A stretch of 44,050 nucleotides of DNA, taken from contig UQFS01000032.1 in assembly GCA_900540375.1 (NCBI GenBank), forward strand, positions 1 to 44,050, given 5' to 3'. The notes under the pieces were generated by a model that was given only the letters and a program-made list of their open reading frames with translations, was not told the origin of the DNA and searched no databases. The DNA comes from an uncultured Prevotella sp. (GTDB taxonomy: Bacteria > Bacteroidota > Bacteroidia > Bacteroidales > Bacteroidaceae). Shown piece after piece: positions 1 through 9,800 of the stretch. Position numbers and translations under genes: made by a program. Within the stretch, counting starts at the first letter, position 1, and every line of letters begins with the position of its first letter.

Positions 1-125
1 AGGACGAGTTTCAAGCATAGAATCTACTGATTTGGATGATTGCGGATATTCATTTATATAATCCCCCAACATGTGGGTTATAGCCAAACTTGGTGCACTT
101 TAAGACTCATTTTTTAATCTGAATC

Positions 126-157
126 CTTGCCCATTCCAGATAAAAAACGTATTTTTG
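126..157 (+). promoter_or_regulatory. Bacteroidota-type promoter
   Basis: A CTTG box at 126-129 and TATTTTTG (fits TAnnTTTG) at 150-157 are separated by exactly 20 bases, the spacing seen at other promoters in this window. It would give the PrsW-type gene a leader of about 140 bases. A tiny 18-codon reading frame (171-227) lies in that leader; it may be chance or the relic of a lost gene. Nothing else is recognisable in bases 1-302. Confidence 0.6.
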
Positions 158-302
158 CAGGCGATAGAAAATGAAAGCATACAAGATGAGCATATTCGAT
201 TTACTGTTACCATTTTTGGTACTTTAGTCTATTACAGTTGTACGCAAATAGTTTGTTTTTAGACAGTTATTAGATCTTACAGATTTTTAGAGCAACATAG
301 TC

Positions 303-1328
303 ATGCTTTTTATTATCAGAAACCAACACGAATACGGACCCTACGGGGTGTCAGACATTGCAAGATACGTAGAAGAAGGACGGTTGCTGCTCAATGACCG
401 TGCACGTGACGCGGAGTCCGGAGACGAGGGAACGGTAGAGGAACTGCTCGGTGCGCGCGGCATCCATCCACATGTGCGCAGCCGTGGTTCGCTCATGCAG
501 CAGCTCCGATATATCGGTCATGCGTTTATCTTCCCCAAGGACGACATGGAGCGGCACCATCTCATGGAGGACAAGCGACTGCTCATCCTCGCCATCGTAG
601 GCCTGTCGCTGTCCATCATCATGCTGCTGCCCATCGGCGGCTATCTCGTCTTCTATGCCGTGAGTCTCTATTTCGCTACTATTTGGGGACTGTTTTTCTC
701 CTATTTCTTCCGTACGCGGCAGATCAGCAAGGGCAAGGCTGTCTCCACGTTCTTCCTCACACAGCTCGGCGTGTTCATCATCTTCTCGGGACTCAACGAG
801 TTGAACTTTTTCTATAACTTCACCTCGGCTCCTTTCCCGCTGAGCATTCTCGGCTATATCCTCGGCATCGGCCTGACCGAGGAGTTTGCCAAGATGATCC
901 CGCTGCTCGTCTTGGAGCGTCGGGCGCGCGAGCCGCAGCTGCCACAGACGATGGTGTTCTATGGTCTCATGGCGGGTATTGCCTTCGGCGTCTTCGAGGG
1001 TGTGCAGTATCAGACGTCGATCAACATCCGGGCCGACTACACCACGGCTTTTGTGCTGAACATCGCGCGACTGACCTCCCTGCCGTTTCTTCATGCTGTG
1101 TGGGCTGGTATCTGCGGTTACTTCGTAGGCATGGCCGGTCTCTATCCCCAGTATCGCAAGTCGCTCTATGTGCTGGCGCTGTTCATCCCCGCCACGCTCC
1201 ATGGCCTCTACGACCTGTTTGCCGGCGGCTTCTATCTCATCTCTTTGGTCATCGCCTTCCTGAGTGTCTTCCTCCTGATGGCCTATCTCAGAAGGAGCAA
1301 TGTGCTGAGAGAGAAGTTGAGAAGGTAG
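303..1328 (+). CDS. PrsW-family intramembrane metalloprotease with N-terminal GYF-like domain
   Basis: The protein has 341 residues. Residues 1-50 resemble a GYF_2-type domain (YGPYGVSDI, then a VEEGRL segment). From about residue 93 onward it is strongly hydrophobic, with roughly eight membrane segments. The PrsW family signatures are visible: EEFAK at 193-197, FEGVQY at 231-236, His264 in the HAVW segment and HGLYD at 300-304; these acidic and histidine residues are expected to form the active site. PrsW of Bacillus cleaves an anti-sigma factor, but no anti-sigma gene is adjacent here, so the substrate is unknown. The start is the first ATG of the frame and has no strong ribosome-binding site. 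The gene stands alone: nothing is co-directional within 9 kb downstream. Confidence 0.85.
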   Translation: MLFIIRNQHEYGPYGVSDIARYVEEGRLLLNDRARDAESGDEGTVEELLGARGIHPHVRSRGSLMQQLRYIGHAFIFPKDDMERHHLMEDKRLLILAIVGLSLSIIMLLPIGGYLVFYAVSLYFATIWGLFFSYFFRTRQISKGKAVSTFFLTQLGVFIIFSGLNELNFFYNFTSAPFPLSILGYILGIGLTEEFAKMIPLLVLERRAREPQLPQTMVFYGLMAGIAFGVFEGVQYQTSINIRADYTTAFVLNIARLTSLPFLHAVWAGICGYFVGMAGLYPQYRKSLYVLALFIPATLHGLYDLFAGGFYLISLVIAFLSVFLLMAYLRRSNVLREKLRR

Positions 1329-1482
1329 CCCCGCGCACACCGTATGTTAAAAAGCTCATAGAACTTCTCGTTATCATCATAGCGCATATCGCTGAATAGT
1401 ACCCTATATAGCCCTAAGTTGTTGTAGCATTTTAAAAGGGATCAGCGTTAGCGCAGCCCAAGTCTGAATATGAGAATATAAA

Positions 1483-3459
1483 TTATTTACTTCTGTAAGC
1501 AGGATTCTGGAAAGCCATCTTCCGGTCTTCCGGCATGCTCATGGCATCAAGCTGCGACTGTGGTATCGGTCGCAGATAATCATCCTTTGTGATCGTACGT
1601 GTCACTACCTGAGGCGTATGGTCCCCAGCACCGAGCCCGGCAATGGTATAGGTGCTGGCCCTCTCGGCCCATTTCTGTGTGCGCACGAGATCTGTCCAGC
1701 GATATCCCTCGCCAAAGAATTCCCGTTCACGCTCGTCGAGGATATAGTCGATGGTGATCACCTGTGGTGTGGCGGCTGTCATCTCAGCACTGTGATCAGC
1801 AGTTTTCACTCTGTCGCGATTGTTGTCGTAGGTCCAGACGCCTGCACGGGCTCTGATCACATTGATGAGGTTGCGGGCCTCGGTGTTCATGTTCAGTTTG
1901 ACAGCAGCCTCGGCGGCGATAAAGTAGAGCTCTGAGAATTTCAGTACCGGGTAAGGACGTGGGCTGTCACCGTTAGGACGTCCCAGTCCGTTGCCATTGT
2001 CAGTACGGTAGATTCCGTTTTTCCAAAGATTGAGATACTTATAGCGGCTGATGGCTGACGGGCCTACAACCCAGTCGGCACGTCCCGGAATCCATCCGGC
2101 TCCCACATTGCTTTGTCCTGCTCCGCCGTTGTCGCTGCTTGACGGATAGGTGATACCTTCATCACTGTCTACGAACGTGAGTATGGAGTCACCGGCGTGT
2201 ACAGGCAGCATGTTGGCGTTGTAAGCCACGAGAGGCTGTCCATTTTCACTGTTGGCACCCGACTTATCCCAGTTGCCTCTGAACTGATAAGCAAACGTAC
2301 CGTCGAAGCGAGAGTCGGCATCCTTGTCAGTGAAGACTACTTTCATGACTTCCTGTGGTGTTGCCATTTCCTTCCAAGGACGGTCCTTGCCTTGAACAGC
2401 CTCACGCTGTACGGAGCGGAACTTCATCCAAGTGGTAGAAGAAGACGAAGACTCGAGGAAAGTGTAATCCCATCTGCACATCCATCGTGCGAAGTTTCCT
2501 GGAGCAGTGCCGTTGGCCCAGTCGAAGTTTGTACCACCATCATAGTAGTTGCTGCTTTCGGTATGGTCAGCATAAAGAACGATCTCAGCATTACGGTCGT
2601 TGCTTCCGACGTTGACCAAGTAGAAAGACTTCTGCAGCTTGAAAGGTCCGGGGTTGCTGATGGCTTCTGTGGCAGTGTTGTAAGCCTGCTGATAGTACCA
2701 TGTGGCATCATGCCCGTCAGGATCAGTGCGTGCACAGTCGGGATAGGTTGGGATGTTGTTTGGATTTTCCAGCCACCATCCATAAGTGAGATAAGCCTTT
2801 GACAGCAGCAGCCTTGCAGCCGTTTTTGTCAGTCCGCCGGTAACACGCGGATTGTCGGGCAAGTTGTTGACAGCCTCTGTGAGATCGGGAAAGATGGCCT
2901 TGGTGTAGACTTCTGGAACCGTGTTGCGGGTCGAGATACGTGTGGCACTGGTGTTGAACTTCAGTTCTCCGGAACCCAGATCAAGTGGCACGCCGCCAAA
3001 GGTCTGCACGAGCCAGAAATAGTCATGAGCTCTGAAGAAGTGGGCTTCTGCCAAAAGTGACTTGCTGACTCCGGCTTCCGAGCCGTTGTCAATGACACCG
3101 TTGGCTGTATTGATGTCGGAGAAAGCATAATTCCACAGGACATCGGCACGGCAGTTGGTAGCGTCGAGCACACCGTTTCCCGACATGTCAATCGGTTTGT
3201 CGTTCTCGTTTCCACCATGTCCGAAGGTATATTCATCCGTACCTGTCTCGTTGGCAATGAGCCAGTAGCCATTGCCCCAAAGGTTACGCAGGTTGGCATA
3301 TAAAGAAGTTATGCCACCCTCAACACCTTTTTCTGTCTTGAAGTATTCTGGCGTGTAGGTCTCGCGGTTGACCTCGTTAAGCACATTGTTGCAACTGCTG
3401 AGTGTCAGCGCTGCAGCGATTCCTCCAAGAACTATTATATTAATATATGTCTTTTTCAT
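1483..3459 (-). CDS. SusD/RagB-family outer-membrane nutrient-binding lipoprotein
   Basis: The protein has 658 residues when started at the ATG at 3459. An ATG 14 codons upstream lies inside the end of the susC-like gene and would spoil the signal peptide. Residues 1-23 form a lipoprotein signal ending in LSSC, with Cys23 as lipid anchor. The body shows SusD-like helical segments (LLAEAHFFRAHDYFWLVQTFGGVP near residue 140) and the typical C-terminal IDYILDEREREFFGEGYRW segment. SusD-like proteins cap the TonB-dependent channel made by the SusC-like partner, whose gene ends 11 bases upstream, so the two are co-transcribed. No glycoside hydrolase, lyase or peptidase gene follows, so the ligand cannot be read from context. 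Confidence 0.95.
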   Translation of the reverse strand: MKKTYINIIVLGGIAAALTLSSCNNVLNEVNRETYTPEYFKTEKGVEGGITSLYANLRNLWGNGYWLIANETGTDEYTFGHGGNENDKPIDMSGNGVLDATNCRADVLWNYAFSDINTANGVIDNGSEAGVSKSLLAEAHFFRAHDYFWLVQTFGGVPLDLGSGELKFNTSATRISTRNTVPEVYTKAIFPDLTEAVNNLPDNPRVTGGLTKTAARLLLSKAYLTYGWWLENPNNIPTYPDCARTDPDGHDATWYYQQAYNTATEAISNPGPFKLQKSFYLVNVGSNDRNAEIVLYADHTESSNYYDGGTNFDWANGTAPGNFARWMCRWDYTFLESSSSSTTWMKFRSVQREAVQGKDRPWKEMATPQEVMKVVFTDKDADSRFDGTFAYQFRGNWDKSGANSENGQPLVAYNANMLPVHAGDSILTFVDSDEGITYPSSSDNGGAGQSNVGAGWIPGRADWVVGPSAISRYKYLNLWKNGIYRTDNGNGLGRPNGDSPRPYPVLKFSELYFIAAEAAVKLNMNTEARNLINVIRARAGVWTYDNNRDRVKTADHSAEMTAATPQVITIDYILDEREREFFGEGYRWTDLVRTQKWAERASTYTIAGLGAGDHTPQVVTRTITKDDYLRPIPQSQLDAMSMPEDRKMAFQNPAYRSK

Positions 3460-3470
3460 TTTTGTTGAAG

Positions 3471-6400
3471 TTAGAAAGTGAGATTGAGTCCGAACAACCA
3501 ATTGCGCGTTGATGGTGTATTGTAGCCGACGACGAGCAGCCGGGACTGATAAAATGTATTCACGGCCTGGTTTTCATCGCCGTAAGAGTTCGTTTCTGGA
3601 TCCATCTTTGACTCGTCATGATACGGCGAGAAGAGGACGAAAGGATTCTGCGCTGTGAAGTAGACGCGTGCCTTGCTGATGCCGAGCTTCTTGATGAATT
3701 GATCTTCGAAATTATATCCGAGCGTGATCGTACGGATCTTCAGATAAGAGCCGCTGAAATATCCGAGTGAGTTGCCATACTTAGGATTGTTGCTGCTCTC
3801 CACACCTCCTGGCTTGGGATAATCATTTGTTGGATTGTCCTCACTCCAGTAGTTCACTTGAATGTTGTTACGACGTCCGGTCAGCATGTTCAGGTATCCC
3901 TGTGATCCGTAGATCGTGGATATGAGCGTGCCGCCATGCTTGAACGAGCCTACGATGCTCAGATCGATGTTTTTCCAAGCCATGCGTGTATTGAATCCTC
4001 CTTCCCAGTCTGGGTCTACCTTCATGACCTGCCTGTCGGCAGCGCTGTAAGCCCGTGTGGGTGTTACGCCGTCGGCCTCATAGGTGCCATTATATTTAAT
4101 TTTAATCATGCCCGCGTTACCGCCAGGTTCAGCCACCTGCCTGATGGCCTCTTCATTACTTTGCCAGATGCCAATTTTCTGGTAGTCGTAGATGACATTG
4201 ATAGGATGGCCCTTGAACCACCAGTTGGATTCATCGGTGCCATCAGCAGTGGCCAGTTCAGTGATCTCATTATGATTGGTATAGAAGTTCACGCCGACAT
4301 CCCACGACCATCCATTGAGATGATCGATGATCTTTCCATTGAGCGAAAGCTCAAAGCCGTAGTTTTTTGTCTTTCCAATGTTCGCCATGTAACTGGGTAC
4401 ACCACCTGTTGCCGGCAAGTTGACGCTCATGAGCAGGTCGTTGGTGTTGGTAATATAATACTCAGCCGTACCCGACAATCTGCCGTTCCAGAGGCTGAAG
4501 TCAAGACCGAGGTTCCATGTCTTGGAGTATTCCCATCCGAGGTCAGAGTTGGGAAGGGAGGAGACATAGCAGCCTGTGGCGTAGGTAGAACCAAAATTGT
4601 ATGGACGTGTGGAAAGTGTGCCGAGCGTCTGATAGGGGTTGACACTCTGGTTGGAAGTCTCACCATATCCCACTCTCAGTTTCAGGTTGTCGAGCCATTT
4701 GACCGACTGCATGAATTTCTCTTTAGAGATGTTCCATCCCAATGAGACGGCAGGATAAGTATGCCAGCGGTGTCCTTTGGCGAGACGGGAAGAACCGTCG
4801 GAGCGGAAGGCGACACTTGCCATATAACGGTCGTCGTAGTTATACATCACACGTCCCATGTATGAGATGAGTCCGGCTTTGTAGTACACTTGTGAGCCCG
4901 GATCAAGGGTGATGTTGGCAGCCTGTCCCATATTGTAGAACTGGAAAGCGTCGTTGGGGATATCCAGACCATAGATGTATCTCTGCCGATAGATCGTCTG
5001 CTCTGCAGAATAGAGTGCCACTGCGTTGACGGAGTGCTTGCCCCATGTCTGATCGAATGTGAGCATATGTTCGACAGCCCAGTTCGTCGTGTTCTGAGTA
5101 CGGTCGGTGGCATGTGATTTTGAGTTCTCTGTGTTTGAGAACACGCCTTGCCCAACATAGTTGCCATAGTCGCTATGACGGTAGTTAAGACCAAGGTTCA
5201 TGCGGTATTTCAGTCCTTTGACCCATGGAAACTTGAATTCACCATAGAAGTTGTTGTAGGTGCCGAAGGCCTTGGTCTGGTCCTTATAGCTGCTGCCAAG
5301 GTTTTCCAGGATGTCTTTTGTGTAAACCCATTGGTCATCGTTGGCCATGCTCACACGGGCTTTCATCGTCCCATCAGCATTATAAGGATTGGCTATCGGC
5401 GTCATACTTAACGTGTTGTATAGGCTGATGTCCGCACCGTTGGTCACGCTGTAGTTTGTGTTTGTGCTCATTCCCACCTTAAACCATTTGCCGAGTTCTT
5501 GGTCGATGGCGGCGTGCATGGCATAGCGGTTAAAGTTCTGCAAAGGGATGACCGACTCATCGCGGTAGTAGGCCAGACCGAAGTTGTAGCTGCCGGTCTT
5601 ACTGCCACCGCTAATGCCTACATCCTGGTTGGTAGTCATACCTGTACGGAACAGTTTATCCTGCCAGTCGATGTCCACAGCGCCTTCCTGACCGTAAGGA
5701 ATCTCGTCGGCCCCATACTGGAATTTGTTGGCATAATTGCGGAGTTGGGTGAACTCTTCGGCATTCATCATCGGATAGCGGTGGAAGAGCGTCTTGAAAC
5801 CTACGTATCCGTTATAAGTAACGGTAGGGCGTTGCTCGGTGTAGCCCTTGTAGGTGGTGATGATGATGACACCGTTTGCGCCACGGCTGCCATAGATAGC
5901 TGTGGCAGATGCGTCCTTGAGGATGTCCATCGTCTTAATGTTGTTCGGATCGATATCGTTGAGTGATCCAGCGAAAGGGATACCGTCAAGGACGATTAGC
6001 GGGTCATTGCTTGCCGTCAGCGACCGTGTGCCACGGATGCGTATCTGCATGGAAGCGCCTGGTTTAGAAGATGTCTGTGCCATCTCCACACCAGCTATAC
6101 GTCCCTGAAGTGCCTGACTGACATCGGAACCGGGAACTTCTCTCAGCATGTCGCCTTTGACGTTGGCAACAGACCCCGTGACGGCTTCGCGTCTCTGTGT
6201 GCCGTAACCGATGACGACAACGTCGTTCAGATTCGTTCCTTCCTCTGCTAAGTAGATATCCAATTCATTCTTCTGGCCCACTACTACCTCCCTGGTGACG
6301 TGGCCGACATAAGAGACGACAAGTGTGGCACCCGGCTTGACATTGAGCACAAAGTTCCCATCAAGGTCTGTTACCGTGGCATTCCGCGTTCCCTTTTCAA

Positions 6401-6584
6401 GGACTGTAGCACCAATCAGTGTTCCTAATGGGTCACTGACAGTTCCCTTTACCATTTTTACAGTCTGCTGCTGTACGGATGGGGTGCTGTTCTCCACTCC
6501 GGCTTGAGTGTACTGTGGGCAGAGCAGCCCTCCCGACACGAGCAATCCGGCCAGCAAAGTCGTTTTACTTAATCGTAGGTTCAT
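3471..6584 (-). CDS. SusC/RagA-family TonB-dependent outer-membrane transporter
   Basis: The protein has 1037 residues, the usual size. It has a signal peptide (about 1-28), a carboxypeptidase-regulatory-like domain (about 45-115, with VKGTVSDPLGTLIGATV), the SusC hinge NLNDVVVIGYGTQRREAVTG (about 118-137), a plug domain with the ILKDASATAIYGSRGANGVI region, and a long beta-barrel ending in WLFGLNLTF with a terminal Phe as outer-membrane sorting signal. It forms the energised channel that works with the SusD-like lipoprotein encoded just downstream. The leader is about 70 bases and begins at a clear promoter (6661-6693). The hybrid sensor gene upstream is the probable regulator. The substrate cannot be deduced. 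Confidence 0.95.
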   Translation of the reverse strand: MNLRLSKTTLLAGLLVSGGLLCPQYTQAGVENSTPSVQQQTVKMVKGTVSDPLGTLIGATVLEKGTRNATVTDLDGNFVLNVKPGATLVVSYVGHVTREVVVGQKNELDIYLAEEGTNLNDVVVIGYGTQRREAVTGSVANVKGDMLREVPGSDVSQALQGRIAGVEMAQTSSKPGASMQIRIRGTRSLTASNDPLIVLDGIPFAGSLNDIDPNNIKTMDILKDASATAIYGSRGANGVIIITTYKGYTEQRPTVTYNGYVGFKTLFHRYPMMNAEEFTQLRNYANKFQYGADEIPYGQEGAVDIDWQDKLFRTGMTTNQDVGISGGSKTGSYNFGLAYYRDESVIPLQNFNRYAMHAAIDQELGKWFKVGMSTNTNYSVTNGADISLYNTLSMTPIANPYNADGTMKARVSMANDDQWVYTKDILENLGSSYKDQTKAFGTYNNFYGEFKFPWVKGLKYRMNLGLNYRHSDYGNYVGQGVFSNTENSKSHATDRTQNTTNWAVEHMLTFDQTWGKHSVNAVALYSAEQTIYRQRYIYGLDIPNDAFQFYNMGQAANITLDPGSQVYYKAGLISYMGRVMYNYDDRYMASVAFRSDGSSRLAKGHRWHTYPAVSLGWNISKEKFMQSVKWLDNLKLRVGYGETSNQSVNPYQTLGTLSTRPYNFGSTYATGCYVSSLPNSDLGWEYSKTWNLGLDFSLWNGRLSGTAEYYITNTNDLLMSVNLPATGGVPSYMANIGKTKNYGFELSLNGKIIDHLNGWSWDVGVNFYTNHNEITELATADGTDESNWWFKGHPINVIYDYQKIGIWQSNEEAIRQVAEPGGNAGMIKIKYNGTYEADGVTPTRAYSAADRQVMKVDPDWEGGFNTRMAWKNIDLSIVGSFKHGGTLISTIYGSQGYLNMLTGRRNNIQVNYWSEDNPTNDYPKPGGVESSNNPKYGNSLGYFSGSYLKIRTITLGYNFEDQFIKKLGISKARVYFTAQNPFVLFSPYHDESKMDPETNSYGDENQAVNTFYQSRLLVVGYNTPSTRNWLFGLNLTF

Positions 6585-6660
6585 AGTCTTGGTAATTAAA
6601 TTGGTTGAGTATTTAATTTAATATTTAGTTATGGTTTCCTTTCTTGAAATCTTGCAATTG

Positions 6661-6693
6661 CAAAGATACATTAACTTGTTACAACCATCCAAC
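6661..6693 (-). promoter_or_regulatory. Promoter of the susC-susD pair
   Basis: Read on the minus strand, a GTTG box (6690-6693) is followed after 21 bases by TATCTTTG (6661-6668), matching the -33/-7 pattern. About 100 bases further upstream (6780-6797) an inverted CATGC...GCATG motif includes CATGATA, the same heptamer found twice in the repeat upstream of the hybrid sensor gene. This is a possible regulator site; that link is inference. Confidence 0.65.
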
Positions 6694-6803
6694 TTTAAAT
6701 GTTTCATAATCATTTTAATTTGTCTCAGGCATATAAATCTTTTAAAGTCAATAGATTATCACAAAGAACGAAACAGGCGTACATGCTTGTTGCATGATAG
6801 TTT

Positions 6804-9800
6804 TCATATATCATCAGGTTGGTCATCTTTTTCGGCTCTATGCTTTTCGCTGTACTCTGAGGGGGTGACACCATAGTGTTTTTTGAAAATGGTCGAGAAG
6901 TGGGTCTGGTTGTTGAATCCTACGGCAAAGGCCACCTGGGTGATATTGATATGACCCTCGGCAATGAGGCGGGCAGCTTGCTCAAGTCGTAGGTTGCGGA
7001 TGAACTCCCCGGCGGAGATGCCAGTCATCTCTTTCATCTTGCGGTGGAGCTGAGCACGACTGATTCCCACATCCACAGTGAGGTGCTCTACATTGAAGTT
7101 AGGATCGGAAATGTTTTTATTGACCACGTTCATGATGCGCTCCATGAGCACATCGTCATTGCCGCGCACGGCCACTTTCTCCATCTTGTCCTTCTGCTCT
7201 TGTGCTCCGGAGAATTTGCCACGCAACCGTCGGACGTTGTTCACGAGGTTATCAATGAGCATGTGCAGTTCTTCCATGTTAAAGGGTTTGGAAAGGTAGG
7301 CGTCGGCGCCGCGCTTGATACCCTCGAGCTTGTCGGCGACATCTGTTTTCGAAGTCAGGAGGATGACGGGGATGTCGCTGATGTTGCTGTTGTTTTTGAT
7401 TTCCTTCAGGAGTGTGATACCGTCCATCTCAGGCATTTTTACGTCTGAGATGACAATATCGTATGTATCGGTGAGAAGTTTCCTCATTGCATCTTTTCCA
7501 TTGGGGCTATAGTCGAAGCGATACCAATATGACAACTCATTATTTATATATAAGGCGATCTCGCGGTCGTCATCAACGATCAGTATGCGATAGTTCTTGC
7601 TTGCGGGTGCCGAACTGCTGAAGGCAGGCACTATGGCGTTGCCGGAGATCATTTCTTCTGGTTTGAGATGGGCCTTGCCAAGTGGTATTGTGACAGAGAA
7701 GACAGAACCATGGGGCACATCATGACGGTTGGCAGCGCTAATCGCTCCCCCGTGCATCCGTACTATATTGCGGCAGAGGTTGAGGCCTATGCCAGTGCCC
7801 TCGATATGCAGGCCGCGGGTCTCGTCACCACGGTAGAACCTGTCAAACAACTTACTGATCTTTTCCTCCTTAAGACCGATGCCAGTATCCATGACATCGA
7901 GATGGAAATTAGTGCCGTCGCTGTCGACAACAACGTCAATGGCTCCTCCGTCAAATGTGTATTTTACGGCATTGGAAAGGAGATTGGAGACCACTTTGTC
8001 GAAATGGATTCGGTCGATCCATGCATGTACCTCACTCATGTTAGGAACATACTTCAGTTGTATATTGCGCTCCTCTGCAACAGATTGGAAGAGATTGCAG
8101 ATGTTTGCCACAAAAGACACCATCTCTGTGTCCTGACATTGGAGACGCATCTGTTTTTTGTCGATCTTGCGTTCGTCAAGAATTTGATTGACGAGGACAA
8201 GAAGGCGATTGGCGTTGTGGTCGATGATTTTGATATATTTCTGGCTTTCTTCATCGTTAGCAAGACGAGTCTTCAGACGGATCAGCGGTCCTGTGATGAG
8301 GGTTAGCGGCGACTTGATGTCATGTGTGGCATCAATGAGGAACCGCATCTTCGACTCCTCAAGCTCTGTTTTTTTCATCCGTGAGTAGAAAAAGAAGGCG
8401 AAAGCCACTATGCCTGCTACAGCAATGAGGTAAAAGGTTATGGCCAGCGGCGACAGATACCATGGGTTCTTCACGTGGATGGTGATCGTGCGAATCTTGT
8501 CGGAGCACACTCCGTTGTCATAGGCTCTTACGTCAATGACATATTTCCCGGGTTGGAGCTTGGTGAAGGGTATAGAGTTGTCTCCTTCGCTGTTGAGAAT
8601 CCACTCGCTGCCATTAATACGGTATTGGAAATATACATTGGTAGGATTCTTATAGTTGAGGAGGGAGAACTGTAGGGTGAAGGTGTTCTCGGAGTAGGGG
8701 ATGGTGAAATTGTCGGACAGACAGTCCATCATCTTTCCGTCAACGATAAACCCCGTGAGATAGACATTGGAAAGATACATACGCCGGTTGCGCACGTTGT
8801 CGGGACAGAAACGGGTGATGCCGTCACCGGTACCAAAGGTGATACGGTCATCGATGTCATGAAGCACTGCTCCCTGAGTATATTCTCTCGACATTAGCCC
8901 GTTGCCACTGACGTGGCCGAGAAACTTGCGATGCTTCCTGTCATACTGCCAAATACCCATTGTAGTGCTTATCCACAAGTCGCCGCTATGATCAATAGCA
9001 ATTGCGCATATCTGCTTGCCGCGGAGAGTACCGGCATTTGGAAACGGCACGGCCTTGCGTTTCTTGCGCAGGAATACGTAGAGGCCATTGTCAGTACCGA
9101 TGAGTATATTGCCGTTATGGTCCTCACAGAGGTAGTTGGTCTGTATATCATGAAGGAAATATTCATTGCCAAACGTGTTGAAGGACATATCCTTTGGATC
9201 CAGACAGGTGACACCGTTCGATGTCCCTGTCCATAGCAGCCCTGTGTGGTCGACAGTCATCGACCTGATCCAGTCGTTGCAGAGATGACCGTGTGGCCCC
9301 CGCTGTGATTGGTTGAAGACGCGTGTCTGTCCTGTATGGGTGTTGTAGACGTATAATCCTTTGCTGTAGACAGAGACGAACAGTGTTCCATGACCGTCAT
9401 CGGCGATACAATAAGTACCGTCGCCCGCATAGTTCATCTTCTTGGAGGTAGAGCCTGTTGTTATGTCGTAGCTGTAGAGGCCATTGCCCGTACCTACCCA
9501 GTAGTGGCCTTGGCTGTCGCGGTAGATAATACTTGTGCCGCTGGGCGAAGGCAGGTGGGCTGTTATTTTACCGTCGGCATTGAACTTGAAGACACCGCTG
9601 TTCTGAACCGTGCACCATGTAGTGCCACCATCGCCTTTGGCGAGTGACGAGACACTGCTGCCAATGGAGTAATTCTGTTTGGAGAAACTCCAGCTGGAGA
9701 ATGACGGAGCGTTGTCGTTGACAAGATAAAGTCCCTTACGGTAGCAGCCTACCCATAAGTTGTCATCCTTGTCGAACATGAGATCCTTGGCATAGGAAGC

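Noticed and set aside
1..62. Open frame from the window edge ending in TAA at 60-62, possibly the tail of a gene entering from the left
   Set aside because: Only about 19 codons are visible and I recognise no motif; it may be chance.
351..1340. Long minus-strand frame opposite the PrsW-type gene
   Set aside because: Rich in His, Gln, Glu and Asp with no domain; it is the antisense shadow of a gene with clear family motifs.
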